Source: Sphingobacterium sp. HMA12 (GTDB taxonomy: Bacteria > Bacteroidota > Bacteroidia > Sphingobacteriales > Sphingobacteriaceae). Taken from it: 64,000 nucleotides of DNA. Both the position numbers and the translations under genes were made by a program. The stretch spans positions 2,473,765 to 2,537,764 of the forward strand of contig NZ_BEYR01000001.1 in the NCBI RefSeq assembly GCF_002933815.1. The letters are read 5' to 3'. Position 1 is the first letter of the stretch. The number at the start of each line of letters is the position of its first letter. Below the pieces are notes generated by a model that did not search any database, was not told where the DNA came from, and worked only from the letters and a program-made list of their open reading frames with translations. This document shows, in pieces, positions 54,474-63,992 of the stretch.

Positions 54474-55431
54474 TCTTTCCTTTGTCTGTAATAAAGATAA
54501 AACGATAATTTGGAAAATTTTGGATTAATTTTTTTCCTTCTTTTTCACCAAGTACCATAATGGAAGTGCTCAGGGCATTGGCTATTTCTGCCGACGGGCC
54601 ATAGATTGTCACCGAAGTCAGTCCCGTAGCTGGGTATCCACTGATAGGATTGATAATATGAGAATAACGTTTCCCTTCGATTTCGGCATATTTTTCATAG
54701 CTGCCTGAGGTAGCGACAGCCATTTCATTCAAACGAAGGACCTCTATCATTTCATGTGGCCGAAAAGGGTTGTTCACCCCTATTTTCCAGGGTTCACCAT
54801 TTGGTTGGCTACCCCAGGTCGATAGGTCACCGGAAGCATTGACAATTCCTGCATGTATACCTCGGTTTTTCATAATCTCCCTTCCCCGATCGGCGGCATA
54901 GCCCTTCCCGATCGAACCAAAGCCAATCTTCATCCCCGCAAGTTCCAAGAAAATAGTCGAGGCAGCGCTATCCAAAACAATATGTTTATAGCCAACCTTA
55001 GCAACAGAATTTCTGATCGCATCCTCAGAGGGCATGGTATCCATGCTGCCATCAAACTTCCATATTTTATCTAACGCGACAATGCTAATATCAAAGGCTC
55101 CCTGTGAATTCCGGGCGTATTGAATTGCTCTTTTGGTCAGATCAAAAACTTCCCGGTCAACTTTGACAGGTTTGATCCCGGCATTCCGGTTTACCTCGGA
55201 AATCTGCGTATAGGGACGCCACTCTGAAATCAGATTTTCTATGCGTCCAATCTCGGCAATGACTTCGACAATATGCTGGTTGGCCTTTACGCTATCCTGA
55301 TCAACTAGGGTGATCTCAAAAACAGAGCCCATAAGGGTCACCTGTTTTTTAAGCGTTACCTGTGAAAAACCGTTAGCGGCGGTTATCAACCAAAGTATTG
55401 AAATCAGTAGATACTGCTTATAATAATTCAT
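54451..55431 (-). CDS. apbE: FAD:protein FMN transferase (ApbE)
   Basis: Transfers FMN from FAD covalently onto Ser/Thr of exported redox proteins, working outside the cytoplasm. The 326-aa product has a signal peptide (ending AANGFSQ). Family motifs follow: MGSVFEITL, SEWRPYTQISEVNR, GSIGKGYAADR, NASGDLSTWG and SHIINPISGYPA. In the metal-site motif that usually reads A-D-A-L-S-T the Asp is Asn (IANALSTSIMVLG). It is the last gene of the ankyrin-DUF2271-PepSY operon, 40 nt after the PepSY gene. Confidence 0.93.
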   Translation of the reverse strand: MNYYKQYLLISILWLITAANGFSQVTLKKQVTLMGSVFEITLVDQDSVKANQHIVEVIAEIGRIENLISEWRPYTQISEVNRNAGIKPVKVDREVFDLTKRAIQYARNSQGAFDISIVALDKIWKFDGSMDTMPSEDAIRNSVAKVGYKHIVLDSAASTIFLELAGMKIGFGSIGKGYAADRGREIMKNRGIHAGIVNASGDLSTWGSQPNGEPWKIGVNNPFRPHEMIEVLRLNEMAVATSGSYEKYAEIEGKRYSHIINPISGYPATGLTSVTIYGPSAEIANALSTSIMVLGEKEGKKLIQNFPNYRFIFITDKGKIVRDKRK

Positions 55432-55471
55432 TACACATTGTCAAAATAAATGATGGCATAAGATTGTTTGT

Positions 55472-57670
55472 TTAATAACAATCTGTCAGAATCTGACCTT
55501 TTTCTTTGTAGATGTTGATCGATTTGCCCGTACTTACCAGCAGTATCTCGTTTAAAGTTGCTTCGACATCCTGTTGCATACGAAGTGAACCACATAATAG
55601 GATACAGCCCTGCTGTTCGAGCAATTCAACAAAGTACGTACCGTCCTGACGGATCAGATCCATCACATACTGCCCCTGCTGTTCCCGTGAAAAAGCCAAC
55701 TGTACATCGTTCAGCTGTCCCAGTTTTTTTTGTTCATCGGTAAATTCCAGATATTGTGCTATGATCTCATTGTTCTTGCGGAAGCCTGCATAGAGTTTGA
55801 CAGGTATTTTGTGCTGATTTTCTGCAATCATACCCAAAAACGGTGCAATACCGGTTCCATTTGCAATTAACGCCACAGCAGGTGCTGCCTTGGGAAAATG
55901 AAAACTTGGATTGGCCATGACACGCGCTTCCAGAACCTGATCAGCTTTTAGTTGGTATAGAAATCCCGAGCCAAAACCATCTGGAAATAGCTTGACGACC
56001 AATTGAACCATCCCATCCTTGCATCCAATGGAATAGAAACGTTCCCGTTGATCCTGAGCCGGATAAATGGCCAACAAATCTCCGGACTGTACTTTCATTT
56101 TTCCAGGTGGCTTCAATAAAAGTGTAAAGGTACTATTGCTCTCTGAAACAGTTGATCGGGCTATCACTTTAAATTTCTTCAATCCAACAACTTTGGAGCT
56201 GTATATCGCTGGAGCAGAAGCTAAGGCAATATTGGTGTGTTCACTCCAATGATGTACCCATGAAATCAGATCATCAACACTTTTGTCATTAACCGTATGT
56301 GGGTCTATCAGTCGGGAGGCCCATGCTTGCTCGCTAAGCAACTTGTCTATCGCATACGCATAAGCACAAAAATCAGGGTATGCTTTTGATCCAAAACCGA
56401 GAACAGAGAAATTAATCGACTGCTGCTGTGGATAGGCCAATAGCTTTTTCTCAAACTGAGCCGCATTGGAAGGCGCTGTCCCTAGACCGTAGGTGGACGT
56501 AAACAGCAAAAGATGCTTTGCTTTTGGAAAATACTGATAGTGGTTCATGCCAAGCAAAAGTGATTTTTTACCATCAGCCAACAGCTGTTTGTGAATCTGA
56601 TTGGCAAAAAACAAGGTACTCCCATTTTCAGTACCTACCAGAATAACAATTTCGGCGTCGGCTGCCTTATACTTATTCTTAATCTTTGTTCGCGTACGTT
56701 TGAAGGTAATGAAAAAACCCGTATAAATAAAAAACACAATATTCAGTGATGCAAGCCCCAAAATGATGGCCCATATCATATTGGTTTTACCGGTGTGAAG
56801 ATCGAGCGAAAATTGCTCTGCAAGTGCAGTAAAGGGATACTTGACTTCTTTATGTACCGCACCGTTTAATTGATTTACTGTCAACTCCCGCTCTTTCAGT
56901 TTGAGGACATAATATTCGTCAGGATCTCCTTCCATAAAAGGAAACTCCACCTTCACAACATCGTTAAGCTTCGTTTTTTTAAAGATTGGAAAATCTGCTA
57001 TCGCCAGCTCCTCGGCTTCATTTTCCTTCACTGGATATTCAACCGTTTGGTTTGTCTTCTTTAACAGTTCAATCCGAACCATAAATAAATAAGTCCCCGT
57101 CAAAGCCAAAATTAAGATAGGTATCAGAAACAACCGCCCTGAAACAACATGAAAATACTGTGCGAAGAAATCCCGATTGATCTTGGCAAAGAAATATCGA
57201 AGGCCCTGTTGACGTTTGATAATCAATACCAAACCTGAGATTGTAATCAAAAATAGTAGAAAAGAAGCGATGCCGATAATGATTCGGCCTGTTACCTTTA
57301 AGAATAAGGAACGATGCAGTGCTGTAGTCCATTGAACAAACTGTGTTTTGTTCTTTTGCGCACCCAGATATTTGCCGGTTTGCGGGTCAATATACCCTTT
57401 TACCGTATTTCCCTCAGCATCTATGGCGTCAATGCTCACAAATTGATTGTGATCGACCGAAATTTCAATAATTTCGGGATAAATCTTTCGCAAACCAGTA
57501 ATGGTCTGCGAAAGATCCAAAGAATCTATATTTTCTATTCGATAGGGTGGTATTTTTTCATTGACGGCGTCAATTGCCAAAATCACTCCCGTGACCGATA
57601 ATAATAGTAAAAAAACAGCAGAAACAAGAGCTAAGGCTAAATGTGCATACCTCCAGACAGATACCAACAT
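55472..57670 (-). CDS. PepSY-TM / flavodoxin / NAD(P)H-flavin reductase fusion protein
   Basis: A 732-aa inner-membrane redox protein. Four hydrophobic helices (about residues 11-33, 128-152, 177-200 and 298-323) frame PepSY-like extracytosolic loops. A cytoplasmic flavodoxin domain follows (VGTENGSTLFFANQIH from about 345, and FTSTYGLGTAPSNA), then a ferredoxin-reductase-like FAD/NAD(P)H domain (RFYSIG for FAD; ALIANGTGIAPFLGMI and LLCGSLRMQQDVE for nucleotide). It should carry electrons from NAD(P)H through FAD and FMN across the membrane to extracytosolic acceptors. It lies between the DUF2271 gene (6 nt) and apbE (40 nt). Confidence 0.9.
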   Translation of the reverse strand: MLVSVWRYAHLALALVSAVFLLLLSVTGVILAIDAVNEKIPPYRIENIDSLDLSQTITGLRKIYPEIIEISVDHNQFVSIDAIDAEGNTVKGYIDPQTGKYLGAQKNKTQFVQWTTALHRSLFLKVTGRIIIGIASFLLFLITISGLVLIIKRQQGLRYFFAKINRDFFAQYFHVVSGRLFLIPILILALTGTYLFMVRIELLKKTNQTVEYPVKENEAEELAIADFPIFKKTKLNDVVKVEFPFMEGDPDEYYVLKLKERELTVNQLNGAVHKEVKYPFTALAEQFSLDLHTGKTNMIWAIILGLASLNIVFFIYTGFFITFKRTRTKIKNKYKAADAEIVILVGTENGSTLFFANQIHKQLLADGKKSLLLGMNHYQYFPKAKHLLLFTSTYGLGTAPSNAAQFEKKLLAYPQQQSINFSVLGFGSKAYPDFCAYAYAIDKLLSEQAWASRLIDPHTVNDKSVDDLISWVHHWSEHTNIALASAPAIYSSKVVGLKKFKVIARSTVSESNSTFTLLLKPPGKMKVQSGDLLAIYPAQDQRERFYSIGCKDGMVQLVVKLFPDGFGSGFLYQLKADQVLEARVMANPSFHFPKAAPAVALIANGTGIAPFLGMIAENQHKIPVKLYAGFRKNNEIIAQYLEFTDEQKKLGQLNDVQLAFSREQQGQYVMDLIRQDGTYFVELLEQQGCILLCGSLRMQQDVEATLNEILLVSTGKSINIYKEKGQILTDCY

Positions 57671-57676
57671 TTTTTC

Positions 57677-58162
57677 TTATTGTACTTTATTTAATTTGAC
57701 AAGCTTAATGTATCCCTTGCCATTTGCCTTTTCAGTAATAGCCTCTTTTGTTAATGGGATTTCTACATCTGCAGTATGATATTTCTGTTCTTCTACAGCG
57801 GATTCAAAGCGAAGTTTATATCCTTTGTTGAATTTAGACTCATCAATTTCCAATGTACGCATCGCACGGTCACCACCACCAACAGAAGCACCGGTCACTG
57901 CGCTCAGCTTTTCTTTGGTTTTAGCCTGAAATTTATACCATTCTTTCAATGTGTTATACCATTGTTTATCTGGTCCCAATACGGAAAGCGTTTTTTCGTA
58001 TGCTCCCTTCGGGTTTATGAGTGAAATAACGACATAAGCTCCTTCTCCTTGATAGGCGTTCATTTGGATCATACATTTATACTTACCCGTTTGGGCAAAT
58101 GTGCTGACAGAAACTGCAGAAAACAAAAGTGTGATTAGCGCGATTTTAATTATAGTATTCAT
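57677..58162 (-). CDS. DUF2271 exported protein with candidate FMN-attachment motif
   Basis: A 161-aa periplasmic protein with a signal peptide (MNTIIKIALITLLFSAVSVSTFAQ). The fold is predicted to be beta-rich. It contains LSAVTGASVGGGDRA (T90-G91-A92-S93), which resembles the (S/T)GA(S/T) motif that ApbE flavinylates in NqrC/RnfG-type proteins. With apbE and a flavin reductase in the same operon, it is a candidate covalent FMN carrier. The family's biochemical role is otherwise unknown to me. Confidence 0.82.
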   Translation of the reverse strand: MNTIIKIALITLLFSAVSVSTFAQTGKYKCMIQMNAYQGEGAYVVISLINPKGAYEKTLSVLGPDKQWYNTLKEWYKFQAKTKEKLSAVTGASVGGGDRAMRTLEIDESKFNKGYKLRFESAVEEQKYHTADVEIPLTKEAITEKANGKGYIKLVKLNKVQ

Positions 58163-58166
58163 CTTA

Positions 58167-59678
58167 TTATTTTAAAAAGTCCAACTGTACATTTCCTTTT
58201 GACAAAAAGTCATTTTCTTTGGCCAAATCGTATGCGGTTTCATCAAATTCGGTTTTCAGTTCTTTTTTTGCTCCTAAAGCGACCAATCTCTTCAATAATG
58301 AATCGTCTTTCGCAATCAAAGCAGCTTTATGTAGTGCAGTGGTTCCTTCTTTATCCTGTGCATTGATATCTACCCCCAATTCGCTTGCTTTCTGAATGAG
58401 GTTTGTGCTTTCCTTAGCGACAGCAAGATGATAGAGTGTGCTCCCGTTTTTCTGTGGTGCAACAACATCCAATCCACCAGCTTTAAGCACGCCTAATTTT
58501 TCCTTAAAATCATCTACCTGCGGGTTATTGGACTGCGCACCCTGCGGCGGGCGTCCCCCCTGTGGAGCTTCCTTAAAAGAATTAAACCAGTAGACAGCTA
58601 AGTTGTTACCATCTTTGTCCAATAATTTGGCATCGGCACCATTTTTTATCAAGAGCGCTGCAATCTCAGCAGAGCCATTACCGATTGCTTTGGTCAATGC
58701 CGATTCACCTTTCTCATTCACAGCATTCACATTCTTTGCTTTGGAAAGTAACAGTTCCACTAATTTCACGTCTTTGCCATTCGCCGCGACCATAAGGGCT
58801 GTATTGCCTTCGTTATCCGCTTTCGACACATCAACTCCTTTATCCAAAAAATATTTGATCACAGCCATATCTGGACGACGTACCAGCGCATGTAATAAAG
58901 TCGCACCATCTTTATTGATGAATTTAGGATCTAATTTTAGTTTTTCTACCAAATAAGTATATGTCTCCAAGCCATTCGATGTTTGTCTGGATCCTTGTGT
59001 TGCAAAAAACAACGCATTATTCGTCGGTTTTACCCCACGGGCGATAAACTTTTCGACCAGCGGCATATTACCCAATTTCGCCGCATAATCCGTGACAACG
59101 CGTCCATACTCATCTTTATCTTGTATAGAAAGACCCTTCTTGATAAAGTAATCGGTCAATGCCAGATCTTTATCAGCAGAAGCCGCCAGCATCATTAACG
59201 TGGCTCCACCTTCATATTTTTGTTTCGGGTTTACTCCAGCTTTAAATAAAGCATCATAAACAGCGGTATTGATATTTCCCGTCGATGCAGCATAGGCTAC
59301 AATCGGGTAGCCATGACTATCCTGGTAGTTCACATCGGAACCTTTTGCAATGAGATAATCTACCAATTCAGCATTACCACTTGAAGCCGCCCAATGCAGA
59401 TAACTCCGGCTATGGTGGGTTTTCTTAGTGACATAATTTCCTTCTTGTTCGATCATGAATTTGACAACATCTGTCGGTGCTCCATTCAGGATTGCCATCG
59501 TTACGGGATCAAAAGATGCCGCATTGGGTTGTGAAGGACTATTCCCTTTTGTAATTTCCTCCTTAACTGTAGCCAAAGTAGGTTTACCTTTCCAAAACTC
59601 ACCATTCATTAATGAATTTGTCTGTGCATGAGCATAAGATGCCGCAAAAAGTAAAGCTGCTAAAAGTGTCTTTTTCAT
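58167..59678 (-). CDS. Secreted ankyrin-repeat protein
   Basis: A 503-aa exported protein with a signal peptide ([19 protein letters not shown]) and roughly a dozen ankyrin repeats over almost its whole length (for example [40 protein letters not shown] and [20 protein letters not shown]). Ankyrin arrays bind proteins. It is the first gene of the flavin operon, 4 nt before the DUF2271 gene, so it may scaffold or recognise the flavinylated partner; this is inference. Confidence 0.87.
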   Translation of the reverse strand: MKKTLLAALLFAASYAHAQTNSLMNGEFWKGKPTLATVKEEITKGNSPSQPNAASFDPVTMAILNGAPTDVVKFMIEQEGNYVTKKTHHSRSYLHWAASSGNAELVDYLIAKGSDVNYQDSHGYPIVAYAASTGNINTAVYDALFKAGVNPKQKYEGGATLMMLAASADKDLALTDYFIKKGLSIQDKDEYGRVVTDYAAKLGNMPLVEKFIARGVKPTNNALFFATQGSRQTSNGLETYTYLVEKLKLDPKFINKDGATLLHALVRRPDMAVIKYFLDKGVDVSKADNEGNTALMVAANGKDVKLVELLLSKAKNVNAVNEKGESALTKAIGNGSAEIAALLIKNGADAKLLDKDGNNLAVYWFNSFKEAPQGGRPPQGAQSNNPQVDDFKEKLGVLKAGGLDVVAPQKNGSTLYHLAVAKESTNLIQKASELGVDINAQDKEGTTALHKAALIAKDDSLLKRLVALGAKKELKTEFDETAYDLAKENDFLSKGNVQLDFLK

Positions 59679-59959
59679 TAGAACGTATTTTTTATTGATA
59701 ATGAAGTCATCATAAGTAGTCGTTATCCCACGCTATCTGTTTGAGAATATCCTGTAATCTTATGCGAACCTCAGTTGAACACTGATTATTAAACAAAGAA
59801 TCAATTTCTTATTTAAATTAATTCTAAATTATTGCAAATCTAAAAAATATTCTGATACTAAAAAATTAAAACAGGCTAAATTTGTTCAAACCCGAAGAGT
59901 CCAACTTGCAAATCTGATAAAATAGTCTTAGTTTGCTTTGACAGCAACAAAACAGCGGC

Positions 59960-60907
59960 ATGAATACGGTATCATCGAATCTCTTTCCAATAAGTCCTTT
60001 TGAAGGAAGCGCAGACTACAAGCTCTCTTACCGGACGTATGAGCCGGTAGACCAAAAGGTAATAGCGACACTATTAATTGTCCATGGTATGCAAGAGCAT
60101 AGTGGCCGGTATCAGCTCCTGGCCAACCATCTGACTGACCAGGGTATTGCTGTGCTCATTTATGATCAGTTAGGGCATGGAAAAACGGCCATAAATGCGG
60201 AAGGATTAGGGTATTTTCAACAAAGCGATCCAGCGGGACAGCTTGTGCAGGATGCATTAACCATGAGTACTGTATTGCAACAGCGCTATCCCGATCAACC
60301 ACATTTTATCTTGGGTCACTCCATGGGATCTTTTGTGACACGTTGTGCCTTACAACAAGCTGGAGATCGTTTTAAAGGAGCCATAATCGTGGGGACGGGT
60401 GGAAGACAAAAGGGATCCACAGCTTTTCGTGCGCTATTGGCTGTACTGAATTCCCTTTTCCCCAAAAAACGCAGTAAATTAATCAACGGTATATTTGACA
60501 GGCGTAATAATGCCGGATTTAAGAATGAACCCAACCAAAACAATAGCAATTGGCTAAGTGTCAACAAAGCGAATCGCATGGCTTTTATTGAAGATCCACT
60601 ATGCGGTGGTTTATTTACCAACAATGGTTTCTATACGGTATTGAGTCTATCGCTACGCGCGACAGACAAAAAGCTGACAAAACGTATCCCCAAAAATTTA
60701 CCCCTATTATTTATTAGCGGACAGGATGATCCTATTGGTGATTTCGGGAAGGGAGTGGAACAGACTGCCACTCAGCTACGCTTGCAGGGACAGACGGATA
60801 TTACCGTAAAACTGTACAAAGGAATGCGCCACGAAATACTCAACGAAGATTGTAAAGAAGAGGTCTTTCAATGCATAGATCATTGGCTCGATCAGCATTT
60901 AAGTTAA
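59960..60907 (+). CDS. Alpha/beta hydrolase, monoacylglycerol-lipase-like (serine aminopeptidase S33 type)
   Basis: A 315-aa probably cytoplasmic hydrolase. The oxyanion/N-terminal signature is LLIVHGMQEHSGRYQLLANH with YDQLGHGKT. The nucleophile Ser is in LGHSMGSFVTR, the acid Asp in ISGQDDPIGDF, and the His in GMRHEILNE. This arrangement is typical of monoacylglycerol lipase / lysophospholipase relatives. There is no signal peptide. It converges with the GH43 gene. Confidence 0.88.
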   Translation: MNTVSSNLFPISPFEGSADYKLSYRTYEPVDQKVIATLLIVHGMQEHSGRYQLLANHLTDQGIAVLIYDQLGHGKTAINAEGLGYFQQSDPAGQLVQDALTMSTVLQQRYPDQPHFILGHSMGSFVTRCALQQAGDRFKGAIIVGTGGRQKGSTAFRALLAVLNSLFPKKRSKLINGIFDRRNNAGFKNEPNQNNSNWLSVNKANRMAFIEDPLCGGLFTNNGFYTVLSLSLRATDKKLTKRIPKNLPLLFISGQDDPIGDFGKGVEQTATQLRLQGQTDITVKLYKGMRHEILNEDCKEEVFQCIDHWLDQHLS

Positions 60908-60948
60908 TCGTAGATCGAATGGTACATATAACAGGCGACAACTAAAGA

Positions 60949-62049
60949 TTAGTATTCTTTAAACATTGGAGCCTCTTTCGCACCGACACTACTTGTTGCC
61001 TCTTCAATCGTTGGCCAATCCTCTTTCCAGATTACCCTATCCAATAATAGCATGCGGCGATTTCCTCCTGTCGAAACACGAGGCCGTTTGGGGTCCATGG
61101 CGTGATAAAGCAGCCAGTCATTGCCCTGCTCATCGGTTATAATCCGGGAGGTATGCCCAGTGCCCACAAATTTATCATTCCCTTTCAGTAATAATGTTCC
61201 GCTTCCTCTTTGTGTCAAATCACGGCCTTCCTGATCCAGATAAGGGCCCTGCAATTTTTTTGATCGGCCAACGAGGACATGATAGGTACTTTTCTCGCCT
61301 TCGCAACAGGATCCTTTTGAACCGATAAAGTAATAATAGCCATTTCTTTTGTGGATGACCACAGCTTCAAAATCACCAGCTGCAACCTTAAATTTCTTCT
61401 TAAGATCGGGGATTTGCGTCCCATTATTATTTAAAGGAATACCAAAAGTCCCCTGCGTAGTGGCATCGCTAAAACTTCCCCAGAAGAGGTAGTTCCGGTT
61501 ATTTTCCCTGAAAAAATAGGGGTCTATCGAATTGGGTACATCGATCGATTTACTATCGAACAGTTTGCCCTGATCCACAAATGGCCCCTCAGGTTTGTCC
61601 GCTAGGGCCACTCCAATACCGGGATTAGGATCGCCCCAGGTAGAGTAAGCATAGTACATTATATATTTCCCATTCAATAACACCACATCTGGCGCCCAGA
61701 TCCCACCTTCCGGCTTCCAGTTGGGTTTGGCTGAAAATGCCGTTCCGATCCAGGTCCAATGTACTAGATCTTTTGACTGCAAAATAGAAACTAAACGCTG
61801 TCCCTTACCATCGCCCCAATTATCAGCTGTTCCATAAGCATAAAATAATTTATTCTGTGGATTACGTACGACTGTAGGGTCTGCGAGTATCGGTTCAAAG
61901 ACAGGATTTATATACGTTGTGTTTTTTACGGAAGACCGCGTGGTCTGAACAGGTTGTGTAACTGAACCTGAAGAACTTCTACAGGAGTTCAACAGGCTCA
62001 GGATTACCACTACTCCACTCCAATATTTTAACGAGTTCGACTGCAGCAT
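60949..62049 (-). CDS. Glycoside hydrolase family 43 lipoprotein (arabinanase-like)
   Basis: A 366-aa lipoprotein (lipobox LLNSC) with a five-bladed propeller. Catalytic acids are recognisable: the general base Asp in LADPTVVRNP, the pKa-modulating Asp in IWAPDVVLLNGKYIMYY, and the acid Glu in GDFEAVVIHKRNGYY. The C-terminal GGNRRMLLLDRVIWKEDWP resembles arabinan endo-1,5-alpha-arabinosidases, so plant arabinan is the likely substrate. It follows the GH2 gene by about 100 nt on the same strand. Confidence 0.87.
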   Translation of the reverse strand: MLQSNSLKYWSGVVVILSLLNSCRSSSGSVTQPVQTTRSSVKNTTYINPVFEPILADPTVVRNPQNKLFYAYGTADNWGDGKGQRLVSILQSKDLVHWTWIGTAFSAKPNWKPEGGIWAPDVVLLNGKYIMYYAYSTWGDPNPGIGVALADKPEGPFVDQGKLFDSKSIDVPNSIDPYFFRENNRNYLFWGSFSDATTQGTFGIPLNNNGTQIPDLKKKFKVAAGDFEAVVIHKRNGYYYFIGSKGSCCEGEKSTYHVLVGRSKKLQGPYLDQEGRDLTQRGSGTLLLKGNDKFVGTGHTSRIITDEQGNDWLLYHAMDPKRPRVSTGGNRRMLLLDRVIWKEDWPTIEEATSSVGAKEAPMFKEY

Positions 62050-62147
62050 TTTATCAATTTTATGTTATCCAGATGCTTTCCTATCATTGTATCCGAAAAA
62101 ATTATATGAAAGCAGTCACAATTTCCATTCATGGTGTTCCTTTAAGA

Positions 62148-63992
62148 CTATTTCGTTGGCGCATGATAGAGGGCCTGGTGGGCAGCGTTTAATTCTGTTT
62201 CAGGCATTTTAATGACTTTACGATCATACGTCATCAAACCATTGGTTTCCACCTCCACGTCTGTCGTCTGTGTATAAACGCCTGCCGACAGCCCCATAGG
62301 AATCAGTCTTGTCAAATCACGGATCAATTGTTTATACCGTTCGAGCAGTTCGGTTTTATTTTTGAAACTCTGGTAGCCCCAGTTGTCTTTTTGTTGCCAG
62401 GAATGACCATCTACGGGAAGTCCCAGGCCTCCAAATTCACCTAATGCCAGTACCTGATTTGCGCCAAACAATTTTGGATCCGGCATTGCCGCATCTGGGT
62501 AGTTGTGTATATCCAGTATATGGCCGGTTTCCATAAAATTACCGCCACTGGCACTGTTTACCAAACGGGATGGATCATTGGCCATCGTCCATTCGGTGAT
62601 TTCTTTTGTCTTAAATTGTCCCCAGGCTTCATTAAAAGGAACCCAAATCACAATGCTGGGGTAATTATGCAAAACCTCCATGATGGTTTTCCATTCTTTT
62701 CTATAATATCCTTCAGACTCTGCTGAACGCACCTTATCCCGATTTCCGCCAGATATTTTCCCAGGTTGCATGTCCCAATGATTTCCGCCGAGATCGCCGC
62801 TTGGCATATCTTGCCAGACAAGCATACCAATGCTATCACAGTAGCGATACCACCGCGCGGGTTCAACTTTAATGTGCTTACGGATCATGTTGAAACCCAT
62901 TTCCTTTGTCTTGATTACATCAAACTTTAGGGCTTCATCCGTAGGTGCAGTATGCAAACCATCGGGCCACCAGCCTTGATCAAGTGGTCCATACTGAAAT
63001 GTAAACTTATTGTTCAATAGGAGCCTTTGTATCCCGTTTTCATCTTTTCCCATTGAAATTTTACGCATCGCGAAATAGCTTTTCGCTTGGTCAATGACCT
63101 TCCCTTTGCGGACTAACTGAATTTCCAAATCATAAAGCTTCGGATTATTGGGTGACCAGGCTTCCAAATTCGGAACGGCAAGCTCGAAAGCTGCATTTGG
63201 TTGTCCCACCTGTTCTTTAATCACTTGAGTTCCGTTTAATGCCCGCACTTTAATTTCATCACCGGCCTGACTACCTGCCACTGTCGCCTGGAAGGCTAGT
63301 ATCCCTTCATCCAACCGCGGTGTCTGTTTTGTTGTCACGATATAGGATGATGGCACACTTTCCAGCCATACCGTTTGCCATATTCCGGTAACCGGTGTAT
63401 ACCAAATGCCATTTGGACGATTGACCTGCTTACCTCTTGGTTGTGGCCCCTCATCTGTCGGATCCCATACACGTATCGCGACTTCCTGTTTAGTTCCTTT
63501 TTTGAGAAAACGGGTCACGTCCATCGAAAAAGGGTCAAAACCGCCTTCATGTCTACCGACCAATTGATTATTTACATATACATCGCATTGCCAGTCCACA
63601 GCGCCAAAATGGAGCAAAACATTATTTTTGTTGACCGACTTATCCAAGGTAATCGTATTGGTATACCACAATGCTTTATCCTTGCCGACCTCCTTACCTA
63701 CACCAGAAAGCGCAGATTCTACCGCAAAAGGCACTAGGATACTTCCGTCCCACTGTTGGGGAATTTCTTTTGCATTTACTGGAGTAATGGCATATTTCCA
63801 TAGGCCATTTAAATTTTGCCAGTTATTTTTTCGCACCAGTTGTGGTCTCGGATATTCTGGATGTGGTTGCTGTGCAGTCACTTTTTCACCCCAAGAGGTC
63901 AATATATGTGTGCCAACCGGTTTCCACTCCTGGGCAAAATTCAACTGTGCAGCCATCATCAAACTGGTAAAAAATAAGGTTTTCTTCATCAT
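62148..63992 (-). CDS. Glycoside hydrolase family 2 (beta-galactosidase/glucuronidase-like)
   Basis: A 614-aa exported enzyme with a signal peptide ending near LNFAQ. An N-terminal jelly roll (VRKNNWQNLNGLWKYAI), an Ig-like domain and a TIM barrel follow. The acid/base Glu is in IVIWVPFNEAWGQF, and the nucleophile Glu is likely in LALGEFGGLG. The start ATG is at 63992, or one codon later, so the gene seems complete in the window. With GH43 it suggests polysaccharide side-chain removal; no SusC/SusD pair is visible, and the locus may extend beyond the window. Confidence 0.9.
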   Translation of the reverse strand: MMKKTLFFTSLMMAAQLNFAQEWKPVGTHILTSWGEKVTAQQPHPEYPRPQLVRKNNWQNLNGLWKYAITPVNAKEIPQQWDGSILVPFAVESALSGVGKEVGKDKALWYTNTITLDKSVNKNNVLLHFGAVDWQCDVYVNNQLVGRHEGGFDPFSMDVTRFLKKGTKQEVAIRVWDPTDEGPQPRGKQVNRPNGIWYTPVTGIWQTVWLESVPSSYIVTTKQTPRLDEGILAFQATVAGSQAGDEIKVRALNGTQVIKEQVGQPNAAFELAVPNLEAWSPNNPKLYDLEIQLVRKGKVIDQAKSYFAMRKISMGKDENGIQRLLLNNKFTFQYGPLDQGWWPDGLHTAPTDEALKFDVIKTKEMGFNMIRKHIKVEPARWYRYCDSIGMLVWQDMPSGDLGGNHWDMQPGKISGGNRDKVRSAESEGYYRKEWKTIMEVLHNYPSIVIWVPFNEAWGQFKTKEITEWTMANDPSRLVNSASGGNFMETGHILDIHNYPDAAMPDPKLFGANQVLALGEFGGLGLPVDGHSWQQKDNWGYQSFKNKTELLERYKQLIRDLTRLIPMGLSAGVYTQTTDVEVETNGLMTYDRKVIKMPETELNAAHQALYHAPTK

